A stretch of 32,055 nt of DNA from UMGS1519 sp963621885 (GCA_963621885.1 CAVFFT010000025.1:1-32055), one strand, 5' to 3'; counted from the first letter of the stretch, positions 23,725-31,722 are shown. Numbers and translations: made by a program. Notes: generated by a model not told the origin, from the sequence alone.

Positions 23725-23917
23725 GCAGCGGTAGCGCAAGCCCCAATCGCCCTCTGGGCAGCGCCAAGACCAGAAGGCGCTTTAGGCGGCAGTGTGACTC
23801 CAGGGACGCTTTGGGCAGCGACGATGTGGGGCTGGAAGCAGTGTTAATCCGGCAGCAGCGGCATAAGCCCAGATGCCACTCTGGGCAACGACAATGCAAG
23901 CCCAAAGATCATTCTGG
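23725..23917. repeat. About 33-bp degenerate tandem repeat, six copies
   Basis: Units begin GCAGCG or GCAACG and end CTCTGG, CTTTGG or ATTCTGG, often with CAAGCCC inside. Starts are at about 23725, 23758, 23786, 23815, 23852 and 23885. No gene is seen in the 23547-24008 spacer; the island promoter should be in 23547-23700 but I cannot fix it. Confidence 0.6.
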
Positions 23918-23960
23918 GCGTGTGGACTTTTGAGGATTTGAAATCGCTTCGAAGGGGCGA

Positions 23961-24027
23961 CTAGCTCGCGCGGGTAAGAGATCGCGAACGGGCTTCACGA
24001 TGCGGCGGCTAGCTCGCGCGGGTAAGA
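23961..24027. repeat. Duplicated 3' tail of the ketopantoate-reductase-like gene
   Basis: CTAGCTCGCGCGGGTAAGA is perfect at 23961-23979 and 24009-24027, a period of 48 bp. The right copy is the gene end with its TAG in reverse; the left copy lies downstream of the gene. Confidence 0.85.
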
Positions 24028-24971
24028 TCGCCCGCTTCCCCGTCGTAATCGAAAAGGCCGTCGTTCTTCTCTTCAAGTGCTTTGATCAGGTGATACACGC
24101 AGCTGCAATACGGCGTGGCAATACCCAGCTCCTCACCCATCCGCATGAGCGCTCCTGTGAACATGTCCACTTCCGTATGACGACCCGCATCAAGATCCTG
24201 CAACGTGGAGTAGCGCGCGGTCGGGGGCACGGCACTACCCACCGAAAGCGATTTCGCAGCCAGACTTATGTCGATGTCCTTCGCCGCAGCAATGGCGTGC
24301 AGCTCGGAACGAAGTCCCGCCTGAATCGCGCGCATATGCTCGCTGTCACGATAGCAGCCGACGCCCGCCCCGATGATCGCCTGCGGAAGGTTGTTGCATA
24401 CGTTCAGGCGAAACTTGCTCCACATCTCCTCGCGGATGTGCTCAGTCACGTGGTAATGCAAGCCGGTTTCGGCAAAAACGGCGCACACCGCCTGCACGCG
24501 TTCGCTTTCGAACGGCGTCTCCACTTCGCCAAAGATGATGCCGATAGTGGTTTCCGGATCGAAATGGAAACCGTCGGCCTCCTTGTGAGATGCCACCTTG
24601 ATAAGCGAATACAGAATCTGCTGGCGCGGAATGCGGGTCGCGATAATCTCCTCGCTGTCCACCCCGTTCATCAGGCTCATCACAATGGTGTTGGGTCCCA
24701 CAGCAGCCGCGATATCATCAAGCGCCCCCGGCAGATTGCCATATTTCAGCGCGATTATCAGAAGGTCAGCCTGGCGCGCCTCGGCCGGCGTCCATACCTC
24801 GGGGTGATAGGCAATCCCATTAATGGTGCAGCCCTGCTCCTGCAGGCGTTTCGCCCGGTCGCCCTGCGCGACAAGCCCAAGCCGGATGTCGCACCGCTGG
24901 GAAAGGCCCCAGATGACATAGGAGCCAACTGCTCCTGCGCCCATTATCGCCACCGAGCGAATCTCACTCAT
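24009..24971 (-). CDS. 2-dehydropantoate 2-reductase-like protein (ApbA/PanE family)
   Basis: 320 residues from the ATG at 24971, chosen by GAAGGGAAGGACAC upstream. The N-terminal Rossmann fold has the dinucleotide loop AIMGAGAVGSYVIWGLS (about 8-24), then LLIIALKYGNLPGALDDIAA and IVMSLMNGVDSEE, which carries the Asn-Gly of the family. The C-terminal helical domain includes EEMWSKFRLNVCNNLPQAI, with the conserved Lys-Phe and Asn-x-x-x-N, and GRHTEVDMFTGALMRMGEELGI. PanE reduces ketopantoate to pantoate with NADPH in coenzyme A synthesis, but many homologues act on other 2-keto acids, and no panB/panC/panD is in the window, so I leave the symbol blank. It is probably monocistronic, between two repeat-filled spacers. 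Confidence 0.9.
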   Translation of the reverse strand: MSEIRSVAIMGAGAVGSYVIWGLSQRCDIRLGLVAQGDRAKRLQEQGCTINGIAYHPEVWTPAEARQADLLIIALKYGNLPGALDDIAAAVGPNTIVMSLMNGVDSEEIIATRIPRQQILYSLIKVASHKEADGFHFDPETTIGIIFGEVETPFESERVQAVCAVFAETGLHYHVTEHIREEMWSKFRLNVCNNLPQAIIGAGVGCYRDSEHMRAIQAGLRSELHAIAAAKDIDISLAAKSLSVGSAVPPTARYSTLQDLDAGRHTEVDMFTGALMRMGEELGIATPYCSCVYHLIKALEEKNDGLFDYDGEAGDLTRAS

Positions 24972-25108
24972 CGTGTCCTTCCCTTCACCATCTTGATTGC
25001 CGCATGCCGCGGCAAATTTGCTCAACTTTGTCGCGCGCTAGATCAAGCTTGTTTGGTTTGCCGCATGCCGAACCGCTATTCAAGCGCATCGTCCTTCAGG
25101 TACGACGT

Positions 25109-25330
25109 TTTCAAATGCGGCAGGCCAGCGCAAGCTTTCCGCAATATATCACAGACGTCGCGGCCGCCTTGCGCTTGCGAGCGCTACTGGATGCTGACAA
25201 GTGGCTTGCGCACCAAGAGCTGCCCTCGCACGTAGCCGCCTTGCACTTGCGGGCGCTACTGAATACCGATAAGCGACTTGCGCACCAGGCGCTGCCCTCG
25301 CACCTTGCCACCTTGCACTTGCGGGCGCTA
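25109..25330. repeat. 72-bp tandem repeat in spacer
   Basis: Full copies lie at 25181-25252 and 25253-25324 (about 60 of 72 bases identical). A partial copy follows from 25325, and the end of another precedes 25181. The period is a multiple of three, so several frames stay open through it. No start with a ribosome-binding site supports any of these as a gene. Confidence 0.75.
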
Positions 25331-25378
25331 TCGAATACAAGCAGGCGCATCCCGTCCTACGCGCGCCCGCGAGACAAT

Positions 25379-25438
25379 TCGCCCTAACGCCTTTGCGTCC
25401 TAACGCCTATGCGCCCTAACACCTTTGCGTCCTATTCC
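25379..25438. repeat. 16-bp tandem repeat including the exporter stop codon
   Basis: Four units of about 15-16 bp alternate GCGTCCTAACGCC-TTT and GCGCCCTAAC-type forms. The unit next to the gene (GCGTCCTATTCC) contains the exporter stop (CTA at 25432-25434). Confidence 0.65.
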
Positions 25439-27027
25439 ACCTTCTTGCTCAGCGGCGTGTTCTTCAGAAAGCACATGAGCAATGTGCCAGTCACCATCAT
25501 GGGCACCACCGTCAGAAATACCGGCGCGAGCGCATCAGCGTAAGCAGCGCCGATGGCTTGAGACACCTCAGGCGGCATCTGGGCCAACAGCGCCGGCGTG
25601 ATGGAAGACGCATCGATACCCAGCTCCTGCGCGCCTCCTAAAGAAGAAAGCGCCGTTGAGACCATCTCTTTCAGATTCATGGTGAAAAGGGCGCCCACCA
25701 GCGAAGCGCCCAAAGTGGTGCCCACTTCCCGGAAGAAATTGTTTGCCGCAGTAACCGTGCCCACCATGACGGCAGGAAACTCGTTTTGCGCGATAAGCAC
25801 CAGCGTTTCCATTGAAAGACCTACCCCAAAACCAAGCGTAAACAGATAAGAGCCAATAAGCCAAAGGGAGGTATCGGGGCCAATGGTGGAAAGCAGCCAC
25901 ATCGACGCGGTCGCCAAGGCAAAGCTCCCCACCATCATGGCTTTGTAACGCCCCGTCTTCGAAAGATAGACGCCCACGAGAATGCCCGCTATGGTGCTCG
26001 AGATGCCAGCGGGCAGGTCCATGAAGCCCGACGCGGTGGCGCTCAGACCGTGCGAAATCTGGAAGTAGGTCGGCAGATACGAAAGCGAGCCCATCAATGC
26101 CACCATCGCGAACAATCCCGCAAGTGTCGTAAGTACGAAGTTGCGATTGCGGAACAGCTCCAGCGGCACCACCGGCTCAACCGCGTGGCGCTCCGCAAGC
26201 ACGAATGTCAGGCTGAACGCGAGCGTCAGCGCCACAAGCACCAACGATTCGCGAGACGCCCACGGGAACTCCGCGCCGGCGAAGGTGGTGAGCACTGTCA
26301 GCGAAACAAGCGCGCCCACCAGGGTGATATTGCCGGCGATATCCAGGCGCACATTCGCCTGTTGCGGACCCATGCGTGGAATCCATAAGACGCCCGCCAC
26401 GAATGATATGGCGGCAAGCGGAATGTTCATCCAGAAAGCCCAATGCCAGCTCACCACATCGGTGAAAAAGCCACCCAAAAGCGGCCCCAAAATAAGGGGA
26501 AGCATGAATGCCACACCCATGATGCCCATGTATGTGCCGCGTTCGCGGGCGGGAATCACGTCCGCCACGAGCGCCTGCGCCAAAATGACAAGTCCGCCGC
26601 CGCCCGCTCCCTGTATCGCACGCCCAACAGCCATCATGGCCATATTGGTGGAAAGCGCGCCAATCACCGACCCGGCAGCCAGCAGTACCAAGGCGAACAG
26701 GTACAAGCCCTTGCGGCCCATCATGTCACCCAGCTTGCCAAAGATGGGCATCACCGCCGTCATCGCAAGGACCTCGGCGGTTATGACCCATTGCATGTGA
26801 TCCGCTCCCCCAAGATCGCCCACAATGGTGGGGAGCGCAGTGGATATGATGGTCTGATCAAGCGATGAAGCGAGCATCGCGATAAGCAATCCGCAAAACA
26901 GCGCGATAAGCCGCTGCCGAGGCATCTCAATTACCACGCCGTCATCGCGGACGTCCATCGAAACGTCTGCAGGATTCTGACATGAAAGAACCCGCTCCTT
27001 CTTTTTCGCATGCTTGGGCTGATACAT
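25432..27027 (-). CDS. MFS multidrug exporter, DHA2 (EmrB/QacA) family, 14 TM
   Basis: 531 residues from the ATG at 27027 (MYQPKHAKKKERV), with GGGAG five bases before. The frame is open to 27162 but that extension abuts the operator and has no ribosome-binding site. The first helix has the DHA2 signature LASSLDQTIISTALPTIVGD; motif A follows as GKLGDMMGRKGLYLFAL, then GRAIQGAGGGG and the antiporter motif C region MLPLILGPLLGGFF. Fourteen segments can be counted to the end (VVPMMVTGTLLMCFLKNTPLSKKVE). Proteins of this family exchange drugs or dyes for protons. It diverges from a MarR regulator with two operator-like sites between, so its expression is probably induced by a ligand of that regulator. 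The substrate is unknown. Confidence 0.93.
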   Translation of the reverse strand: MYQPKHAKKKERVLSCQNPADVSMDVRDDGVVIEMPRQRLIALFCGLLIAMLASSLDQTIISTALPTIVGDLGGADHMQWVITAEVLAMTAVMPIFGKLGDMMGRKGLYLFALVLLAAGSVIGALSTNMAMMAVGRAIQGAGGGGLVILAQALVADVIPARERGTYMGIMGVAFMLPLILGPLLGGFFTDVVSWHWAFWMNIPLAAISFVAGVLWIPRMGPQQANVRLDIAGNITLVGALVSLTVLTTFAGAEFPWASRESLVLVALTLAFSLTFVLAERHAVEPVVPLELFRNRNFVLTTLAGLFAMVALMGSLSYLPTYFQISHGLSATASGFMDLPAGISSTIAGILVGVYLSKTGRYKAMMVGSFALATASMWLLSTIGPDTSLWLIGSYLFTLGFGVGLSMETLVLIAQNEFPAVMVGTVTAANNFFREVGTTLGASLVGALFTMNLKEMVSTALSSLGGAQELGIDASSITPALLAQMPPEVSQAIGAAYADALAPVFLTVVPMMVTGTLLMCFLKNTPLSKKVE

Positions 27028-27163
27028 GCTTGCTCCCATCCGCAGAGACATTGCGAAATCGCAACCCCATATGAATGCGAGCGAAGGCGAAAAAGGTGAC
27101 CGGCACGTTATTCGCGCGACCCCGGCCTTCGTCTCGCTGTTCACCTTTTCTTCGCTGCCCATA

Positions 27164-27213
27164 TTAGTCCGAGTTTCAGACTATGGTTGCAATTAGTCCG
27201 TTATTCAGACTAT
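27164..27213. promoter_or_regulatory. Two MarR-type operators and the marR promoter
   Basis: Two 21-bp sites at 27164-27184 and 27193-27213 share TTAGTCCG and TCAGACTAT, and each is a dyad with TAGTC/GACTA arms. Centre spacing is 29 bp. A promoter for the regulator reads TTGCAA (27187-27192), 18 bp, TATATT (27211-27216), so the second site covers the spacer and touches the -10. TATAGT on the minus strand (27209-27214) may serve the exporter. This is a standard layout for autorepression plus repression of the pump. Confidence 0.8.
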
Positions 27214-27302
27214 ATTCACAAGACGGGAGTATTGATGGCGGCATAGACTTCCGAAAGAATGCATATAGACGGAATGGGCACATGACACGGTTAGGAGCTC
27301 GC

Positions 27303-27743
27303 ATGAGAATCGAAGAGGCACGCGATTTCGACCGTGCATTATGGGAAGTGTTTCAGAATTACGGAACCGCGTACCAGGCATACGCACGCAAAGTCGGCGT
27401 TTCCTGCCCCACGCTCAATGTGCTGGAAGAGCTCTTGCATTCAGACGCGATTACTCAGCGTGACATCTGCCAGCAAACCTTCATGCCAAAACAAACCGTG
27501 AATTCCATCGTCTCTTCGCTTGAGCGGCAAGGCATCGTGGCACTTTCACCCTCGGCTCAGGACCATCGCATGAAAACGGTTTGCTTGACCGAAAAAGGAT
27601 ACGCTTGGGCGGAAAGCCTGTTAAAGCCAGTCAACGATGCGGAAATCGCGGCACTCGCCCAATTCGATACCGAGGACGCCGAAAAGCTCGTATCGCTTCT
27701 AAAAACCTTCTACATCAAATACCAAGAGGCCCTTCAGCTTTAA
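27303..27743 (+). CDS. MarR-family transcriptional regulator
   Basis: 146 residues from the ATG at 27303, with TTAGGAG six bases before; an ATG at 27282 in frame is less well placed. The dimerisation helix is EARDFDRALWEVFQNYGTAY. The winged helix-turn-helix comprises LNVLEELLHSDAITQRDICQQTFMPKQTVNSIVSSLERQGIV (about 40-81), and the wing carries the typical D-x-R (SPSAQDHRMKTVCLTEKGY). The C-terminal helix is AEKLVSLLKTFYIKYQEAL. It should be a dimeric repressor binding the two dyads at 27164-27213, controlling itself and the divergent exporter, and released by a small ligand. Confidence 0.94.
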   Translation: MRIEEARDFDRALWEVFQNYGTAYQAYARKVGVSCPTLNVLEELLHSDAITQRDICQQTFMPKQTVNSIVSSLERQGIVALSPSAQDHRMKTVCLTEKGYAWAESLLKPVNDAEIAALAQFDTEDAEKLVSLLKTFYIKYQEALQL

Positions 27744-27757
27744 TCCCACGAACGAGT

Positions 27758-27866
27758 CCGTGCGCGCTCGCGACCTGCAAGTCAACCCGCGTACGCTCGT
27801 GGCATGCGCGTGCCCGCGCTCGCGAAATACGAACCAGCGTGCCCACGCTCGCGAAACGCGCGCCAT
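27758..27866. repeat. About 29-bp degenerate tandem repeat
   Basis: Four units carry the core GCGTGCCCGCGCTCGCGAA or variants, at about 27758, 27789, 27808 and 27838. No gene is seen in the 27744-27912 spacer. Confidence 0.55.
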
Positions 27867-27912
27867 TGTGTTCTAATAGCGCATGACGGCATGACGAAGA
27901 TTGGAGAAAGCC

Positions 27913-28452
27913 ATGGCTCTTCATGAAGTGGATTTCAGGGAACTGAAACAGAACCCCTACGACTTGTTCGACCGCCGCTGGGCAATCCTCGCCGCCGGCA
28001 ACGAGAACGATGGCTTCAACGGCATGACCATCGCCTGGGGCACGCTTGGCGCACTTTGGGACAAGCTGCCGCAGGTCGACTTCAAGGGAATGTGTAACCC
28101 GGTCGCCACCGTCTACGTGCGCCCAAGCCGCCATACGAAGGAGTTCATGGATTCCGAAGACCTCTTCACCATCAGCGTGCTTCCCGAAGAGCTGCACCAT
28201 GTGCACAGCATCATGGGGAAGAAATCGGGTCGTGACATGGACAAATTCACAGCATCCGGCATCACGCCCGCCTTCGAGAACGGCACGGTGCATGTGGCGG
28301 AATCGGAGCTCGTGCTCGTTTGCCGCAAGCTCTATGCCGCCGAGCTTTCCCTTGATTCCTTCACGGACAAGGAAGTCGTCGAGCGTGACTACCCCGCCGG
28401 CGATGTCCACGTCCAGTACGTGGGACAGATCATCAAGACGCTTGTGAAGTAA
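27913..28452 (+). CDS. Flavin reductase-like (FMN-binding split-barrel) protein
   Basis: 179 residues from the ATG at 27913, preceded by GGAG at 27903-27906; the TTG at 27901 lies before the ribosome-binding site. The core has WAILAAGNENDGFNGMTIAWGTLGALWDKLP (about 20-50), VATVYVRPSRHTKEFMDSEDLFTISVLPEE (about 62-91) and a C-terminal GDVHVQYVGQIIKTLVK. This arrangement is typical of the flavin reductase/DIM6-NTAB split-barrel family, which binds FMN and often supplies reduced flavin or acts as a small FMN oxidoreductase. It lies between the MarR gene and a convergent ThrE-like gene and appears monocistronic, ending at a bidirectional terminator. Confidence 0.9.
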   Translation: MALHEVDFRELKQNPYDLFDRRWAILAAGNENDGFNGMTIAWGTLGALWDKLPQVDFKGMCNPVATVYVRPSRHTKEFMDSEDLFTISVLPEELHHVHSIMGKKSGRDMDKFTASGITPAFENGTVHVAESELVLVCRKLYAAELSLDSFTDKEVVERDYPAGDVHVQYVGQIIKTLVK

Positions 28453-28460
28453 AGCGCTAA

Positions 28461-28650
28461 AGCCAGCGGGCGGCAGCATCTAACGATTCGCCCCGTTCGC
28501 CAAGCCAGCGGGCAGCGAGCTCCAGTACCCAGCCCGTTCGCCAAACGCGCACATATCAAAACGCCCGGTCAGACCACCTCAAGCGGCTTTTCCGGGCGTT
28601 TCGCATTCTCTCTTGAAACAAGAACCAGCGGGCGGCGCCCGCTACGATTC
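28461..28650. repeat. 42-bp repeat flanking the terminator
   Basis: Copies start at 28461 and 28503 (AGCCAGCGGGC...CCCGTTCGCCAA). A partial third copy from about 28624 (AACCAGCGGGCGGC...ACGATTC) lies on the other side of the terminator and runs into the ThrE gene end. Confidence 0.65.
28559..28612. terminator. Bidirectional intrinsic terminator
   Basis: AAACGCCCGG (28559-28568) pairs with CCGGGCGTTT (28592-28601), a 10-bp stem with a 23-nt loop. The right flank is T/C-rich (CGCATTCTCTCTT) and the left A-containing. It separates the converging flavin-reductase and ThrE genes. Confidence 0.75.
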
Positions 28651-28667
28651 ATCCTATGTATCGTAGC
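28641..28667. other. Inverted repeat spanning the ThrE stop codon
   Basis: GCTACGAT (28641-28648) and ATCGTAGC (28660-28667) are a perfect 8-bp inverted repeat; the 11-bp loop contains the stop codon (28654-28656). It could add to transcript-end structure on the minus strand. Confidence 0.5.
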
Positions 28668-29994
28668 GCCAGCGCGGGTCGGTCAGGATACGGGCAATCG
28701 CGAGTCCTATCGGCAGGAACACGACGATAAGCCCCGCACGGAAGGCCCAATCGAGCGCCGACACCGTGTCGAACGCCGCCAGGTAGTACATTGCCTGATA
28801 CATGTACAAGCCAGGCACCATGATGACGATAGACGGCACCGTCAGCGACACGCGCGGGAAATGCGGCTTTCCCAGCTTGTCCGACGCGGCAATGAAAGTC
28901 CAGGCCAGCAGGCCCGCGGTGGTCGCGCCCAGAAGCGCGGCGATCTCAGGCGGCACCGACATGTCTTGCAGCGTCAGACGCAGGGTGTTCGCCACCGCGC
29001 CCACGAAACCCGCGAGCGCCGCCATCTTAACGGGACTGTTGAACATGATGGAGAATCCGAACACGCCCACGAAGGTCATGATCAGGCGCAACACCAGCAG
29101 AAGCTCGGGGCTGAATTCGGGTTGCGTCAGTTCGCCCGGCTCAAGACCCACAATCAGCGCCACTATCCAGCCGACAAGCGTCGCAATCACGATGATGGTG
29201 AGCGCGTATGCGAAACGCTCGAGGCCACTACGCATGTCGAGTTTCGCAATGTCGAGACCGCTTTCGATAAGCGGGAAGCCGGGAATCACGAACAGCATGG
29301 CACCGATATAGCCCGCCTCGTTTTCAAACGATATCCCGAAGCACAGCTCGAGCACCTTTATCGCGGCGAAGAAGCCCAGGCAGGCAACCGCCACGCCCAC
29401 GCCCACCGAGAACATCTGGTTAAGCTTGCGACCGAGCATCTTGCTGCGCACGAAATTGCCCAAGCCCGCGCCAATCGCGGCGCAAAGCATTTCGGACGCT
29501 CCTCCGCCCAGCAGAAAAACGAACGCGCCGCACGCGAACGCGGCGGCAAGCCCTACCTGAAGCGAGCTGTAAGCGCCTTTCTCATGTTCAATGGCATCAA
29601 GGCGCTCATGAAATTCGCCAACCGTCCAGTCGCGCCCCAGATTGCCCGCATCGCGCACAAACTGCTCGATCTTCCAGATGCGGTTCGTATTCACACCCGC
29701 CGTGCGCAGCGTCACCACGCGAGAGCAGGTCTCACGCCCCTGGGTAAACGAGGCCTCGATGCCAAGCAGGCTGATGTCGGCGTGGCATTTGATGCCCAGC
29801 AGGCGGGCAACGCGGTTCATCGCCTCGCGCACACGCCAGCTTCCCGTGCCTGAGCCCAGAGTGATAAGGCCCACGCGCGCGACGATGGACACCTTGTCTT
29901 CAAACGGCGCCTCGCTCGCCTTGCAACCGGGCTCAAGAAGCGTTTCTTCCCAGTTCACGGGCGTATGGTTCTGCGCAAAAGAATCCGGGTTCAT
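28654..29994 (-). CDS. Threonine/serine exporter family protein (ThrE type)
   Basis: 446 residues from the ATG at 29994, selected by GGGGAGGTGCGC; an in-frame ATG at 30030 lacks a ribosome-binding site. The N-terminal cytoplasmic part (about 30-135) has VARVGLITLGSGTGSWRVREAMNRVARLLG and FTQGRETCSRVVTLRTAGVN. This is followed by ten or so membrane segments: five in the DUF1212-like half (AFACGAFVFLLGGGASEML, GYIGAMLFVIPGFPLIESGLDI) and the rest in the DUF3815-like half (LRLIMTFVGVFGFSIMFNS, SLTVPSIVIMVPGLYMYQAMYYL). The fusion of both halves in one chain is the ThrE arrangement, which exports threonine and serine using the proton gradient. The conserved PGxPL and VPG motifs are intact. The real substrate could be another small amino acid or dipeptide. 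Confidence 0.92.
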   Translation of the reverse strand: MNPDSFAQNHTPVNWEETLLEPGCKASEAPFEDKVSIVARVGLITLGSGTGSWRVREAMNRVARLLGIKCHADISLLGIEASFTQGRETCSRVVTLRTAGVNTNRIWKIEQFVRDAGNLGRDWTVGEFHERLDAIEHEKGAYSSLQVGLAAAFACGAFVFLLGGGASEMLCAAIGAGLGNFVRSKMLGRKLNQMFSVGVGVAVACLGFFAAIKVLELCFGISFENEAGYIGAMLFVIPGFPLIESGLDIAKLDMRSGLERFAYALTIIVIATLVGWIVALIVGLEPGELTQPEFSPELLLVLRLIMTFVGVFGFSIMFNSPVKMAALAGFVGAVANTLRLTLQDMSVPPEIAALLGATTAGLLAWTFIAASDKLGKPHFPRVSLTVPSIVIMVPGLYMYQAMYYLAAFDTVSALDWAFRAGLIVVFLPIGLAIARILTDPRWRYDT

Positions 29995-30180
29995 GCGCAC
30001 CTCCCCCAGCTCTCCCAATTCGACTGCCATTTCATCGGTTCAGGAGTCTAGCACCAGGCTCATAGGCGGGCGCCATATCCCAAAGGTCTCCACGGCATGG
30101 GTTGCGATGGAAAGGCAAGAGCAAAAGCTTGGCACGGTTTTATGAATCGGAAGCCGAATTCCCAAGAAGCGAATAGAAAC

Positions 30181-31722
30181 TTAGCCACGCGACAACGAAT
30201 CCGACTGACCTTCAAGAAGTGGGCGAAGGGAACGTTCCAAAATGCCATGCATATGCGCAATTGCCATGCCGTAGTTCACAATAGGCACTCCCGCCTGTTG
30301 CGCCTCGCGAATGCGGGAATGCATCTCGCGGGCATTGAGCATGCAGCCGCCACAGTGCACGACCAGCGCATACTTTGAAAGGTCGCTTGGGAAATCGCGG
30401 CCCGAGCAGAATTCGAAATGGGGCTCCGCGCCGCTAAACGCACGTATCCAAGTAGGAATCTTCACCGCGCCGATATCCTCGCACTGCCGATGATGCGTGC
30501 AGCCTTCAGCCACCAAAACCGCGTCGCCATCGCACAGTTTCGAAAGTGCCTGCGCTCCTTCGAGAAACGGCGCGAGCTCGCCCTTGTAACGCGCCATGAG
30601 AATGGAAAACGACGTGAGGGCCACATCTTCCGGAACGATGGCGGCCACCCGCGCAAAGGCCTGCGAATCAGTAATGACAAGCCGAGGCGGATCGGGCATG
30701 CGCGAAAGAACCGCCGCGAGCTCCTGCGGTTGGCACACCATAGCTTGCGCATGAGCATCAAGGACATCGCGCAGGACCATCTGCTGCGGCAGAATGATGC
30801 GACCCTTTGGCGCAGAGGAATCGATAGGAACGACCAGCACCACCGTATCGCCCGCGGCAATCAAGTCGGCTACCAGCGGTTTTGCGGGAACGCCGGCAGC
30901 GGGTGAAGCGTTCGACGCGGAATTCGACGTGTTTGCGCAGCCGGATGCGCTTTGGGCTATCCCCTCCGCGTCCGTCGCCCCATCGGTCAAAGCAGCCGCG
31001 TCAGCCGCGCTTGACGCACCCGGCGCACTGCCTGCAGCCGACGCGCCTTCAAGCGTCACTCGCGCGATAAGCTCTTTGAGCTCGTTCACATGCGCGCCCG
31101 TCAGCGCGCTCACTGCAAGCCTCACGCCTCCCGAAAGCTGGGGGTTCCCGGTAGCAGTAGCAACAGCAGCGTCGTCACCGTGTACGCCTTCCGCCGCAAC
31201 GCCGCTTGCTTCGGCACCCGCCTGACCTGCGCCCTCCGCTACATCACCACCCGCGTTACCCGCATTGGCAACACCGTCCACACCCTCCAGCAGATCGCAC
31301 TTATTCGCCGCCACAACAAAGGGCACGCCCTGCGCCCGAAACACTTCAAGAAAATCCTCTTCAGCAGGAAGAGCCGCACGACCGGCAACCGTCACCAGCA
31401 CCGCCACGTCGCATTCGCGCAGCACCCGGCGCGTGCGTTCAACACGCTTGTCGCCCAGAGCGCCCGCGTCGTCGATGCCCGGCGTGTCGATAATCACGAC
31501 CGGCCCCAAAGGAAGAAGCTCCATGGCTTTGCGCACCGCATCGGTCGTCGTGCCCGCCGTATCCGACACCACCGACAGGTCCTGGCCCGTCACCGCATTC
31601 ACAACGCTCGACTTACCCGCGTTGCACACGCCGAAAAAGGCAATATGCACCCGCTCACCCGAAGGCGTCTCGTTCATCCCCGCCATGAATGCGCCCGCGG
31701 AACCGTTTCCCCTGTCAGCCAT
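30181..31722 (-). CDS. hydF: [FeFe]-hydrogenase H-cluster maturation GTPase HydF
   Basis: 513 residues from the ATG at 31722, with GAGGAG seven bases upstream (the ATG at 31737 overlaps that site). The GTPase domain has a P-loop FFGVCNAGKSSVVNA (about 29-43), TAGTTTD, DTPGIDD (about 79-85), NKCD (about 140-143) and VSAL. The middle dimerisation domain starts at about LVADLIAAGDTVVLVVPIDS. The C-terminal domain has the cluster ligands of HydF, CTH (about 408-410) and HCGGC (about 456-460), 45 residues apart. HydF is the scaffold on which the diiron subcluster made by HydE and HydG is assembled before transfer to the hydrogenase. It is about 100 residues longer than usual because of two Ala/Gly/Ser-rich insertions (about 148-195 and 225-280). 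It follows a probable hydG on the same strand. Confidence 0.95.
   Translation of the reverse strand: MADRGNGSAGAFMAGMNETPSGERVHIAFFGVCNAGKSSVVNAVTGQDLSVVSDTAGTTTDAVRKAMELLPLGPVVIIDTPGIDDAGALGDKRVERTRRVLRECDVAVLVTVAGRAALPAEEDFLEVFRAQGVPFVVAANKCDLLEGVDGVANAGNAGGDVAEGAGQAGAEASGVAAEGVHGDDAAVATATGNPQLSGGVRLAVSALTGAHVNELKELIARVTLEGASAAGSAPGASSAADAAALTDGATDAEGIAQSASGCANTSNSASNASPAAGVPAKPLVADLIAAGDTVVLVVPIDSSAPKGRIILPQQMVLRDVLDAHAQAMVCQPQELAAVLSRMPDPPRLVITDSQAFARVAAIVPEDVALTSFSILMARYKGELAPFLEGAQALSKLCDGDAVLVAEGCTHHRQCEDIGAVKIPTWIRAFSGAEPHFEFCSGRDFPSDLSKYALVVHCGGCMLNAREMHSRIREAQQAGVPIVNYGMAIAHMHGILERSLRPLLEGQSDSLSRG

Noticed and set aside
25004..25387. Open frames on both strands across the 72-bp repeat (24-residue repeat peptides)
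   Set aside because: Frames stay open only because the repeat length is a multiple of three. There is no ribosome-binding site, and competing frames are equally plausible. Kept as a repeat feature and a low-key finding.
27028..27162. 45-residue N-terminal extension of the drug exporter
   Set aside because: It has no ribosome-binding site, begins two bases from the operator, and the extra sequence lacks similarity to DHA2 N-termini. The ATG at 27027 has GGGAG at good spacing.
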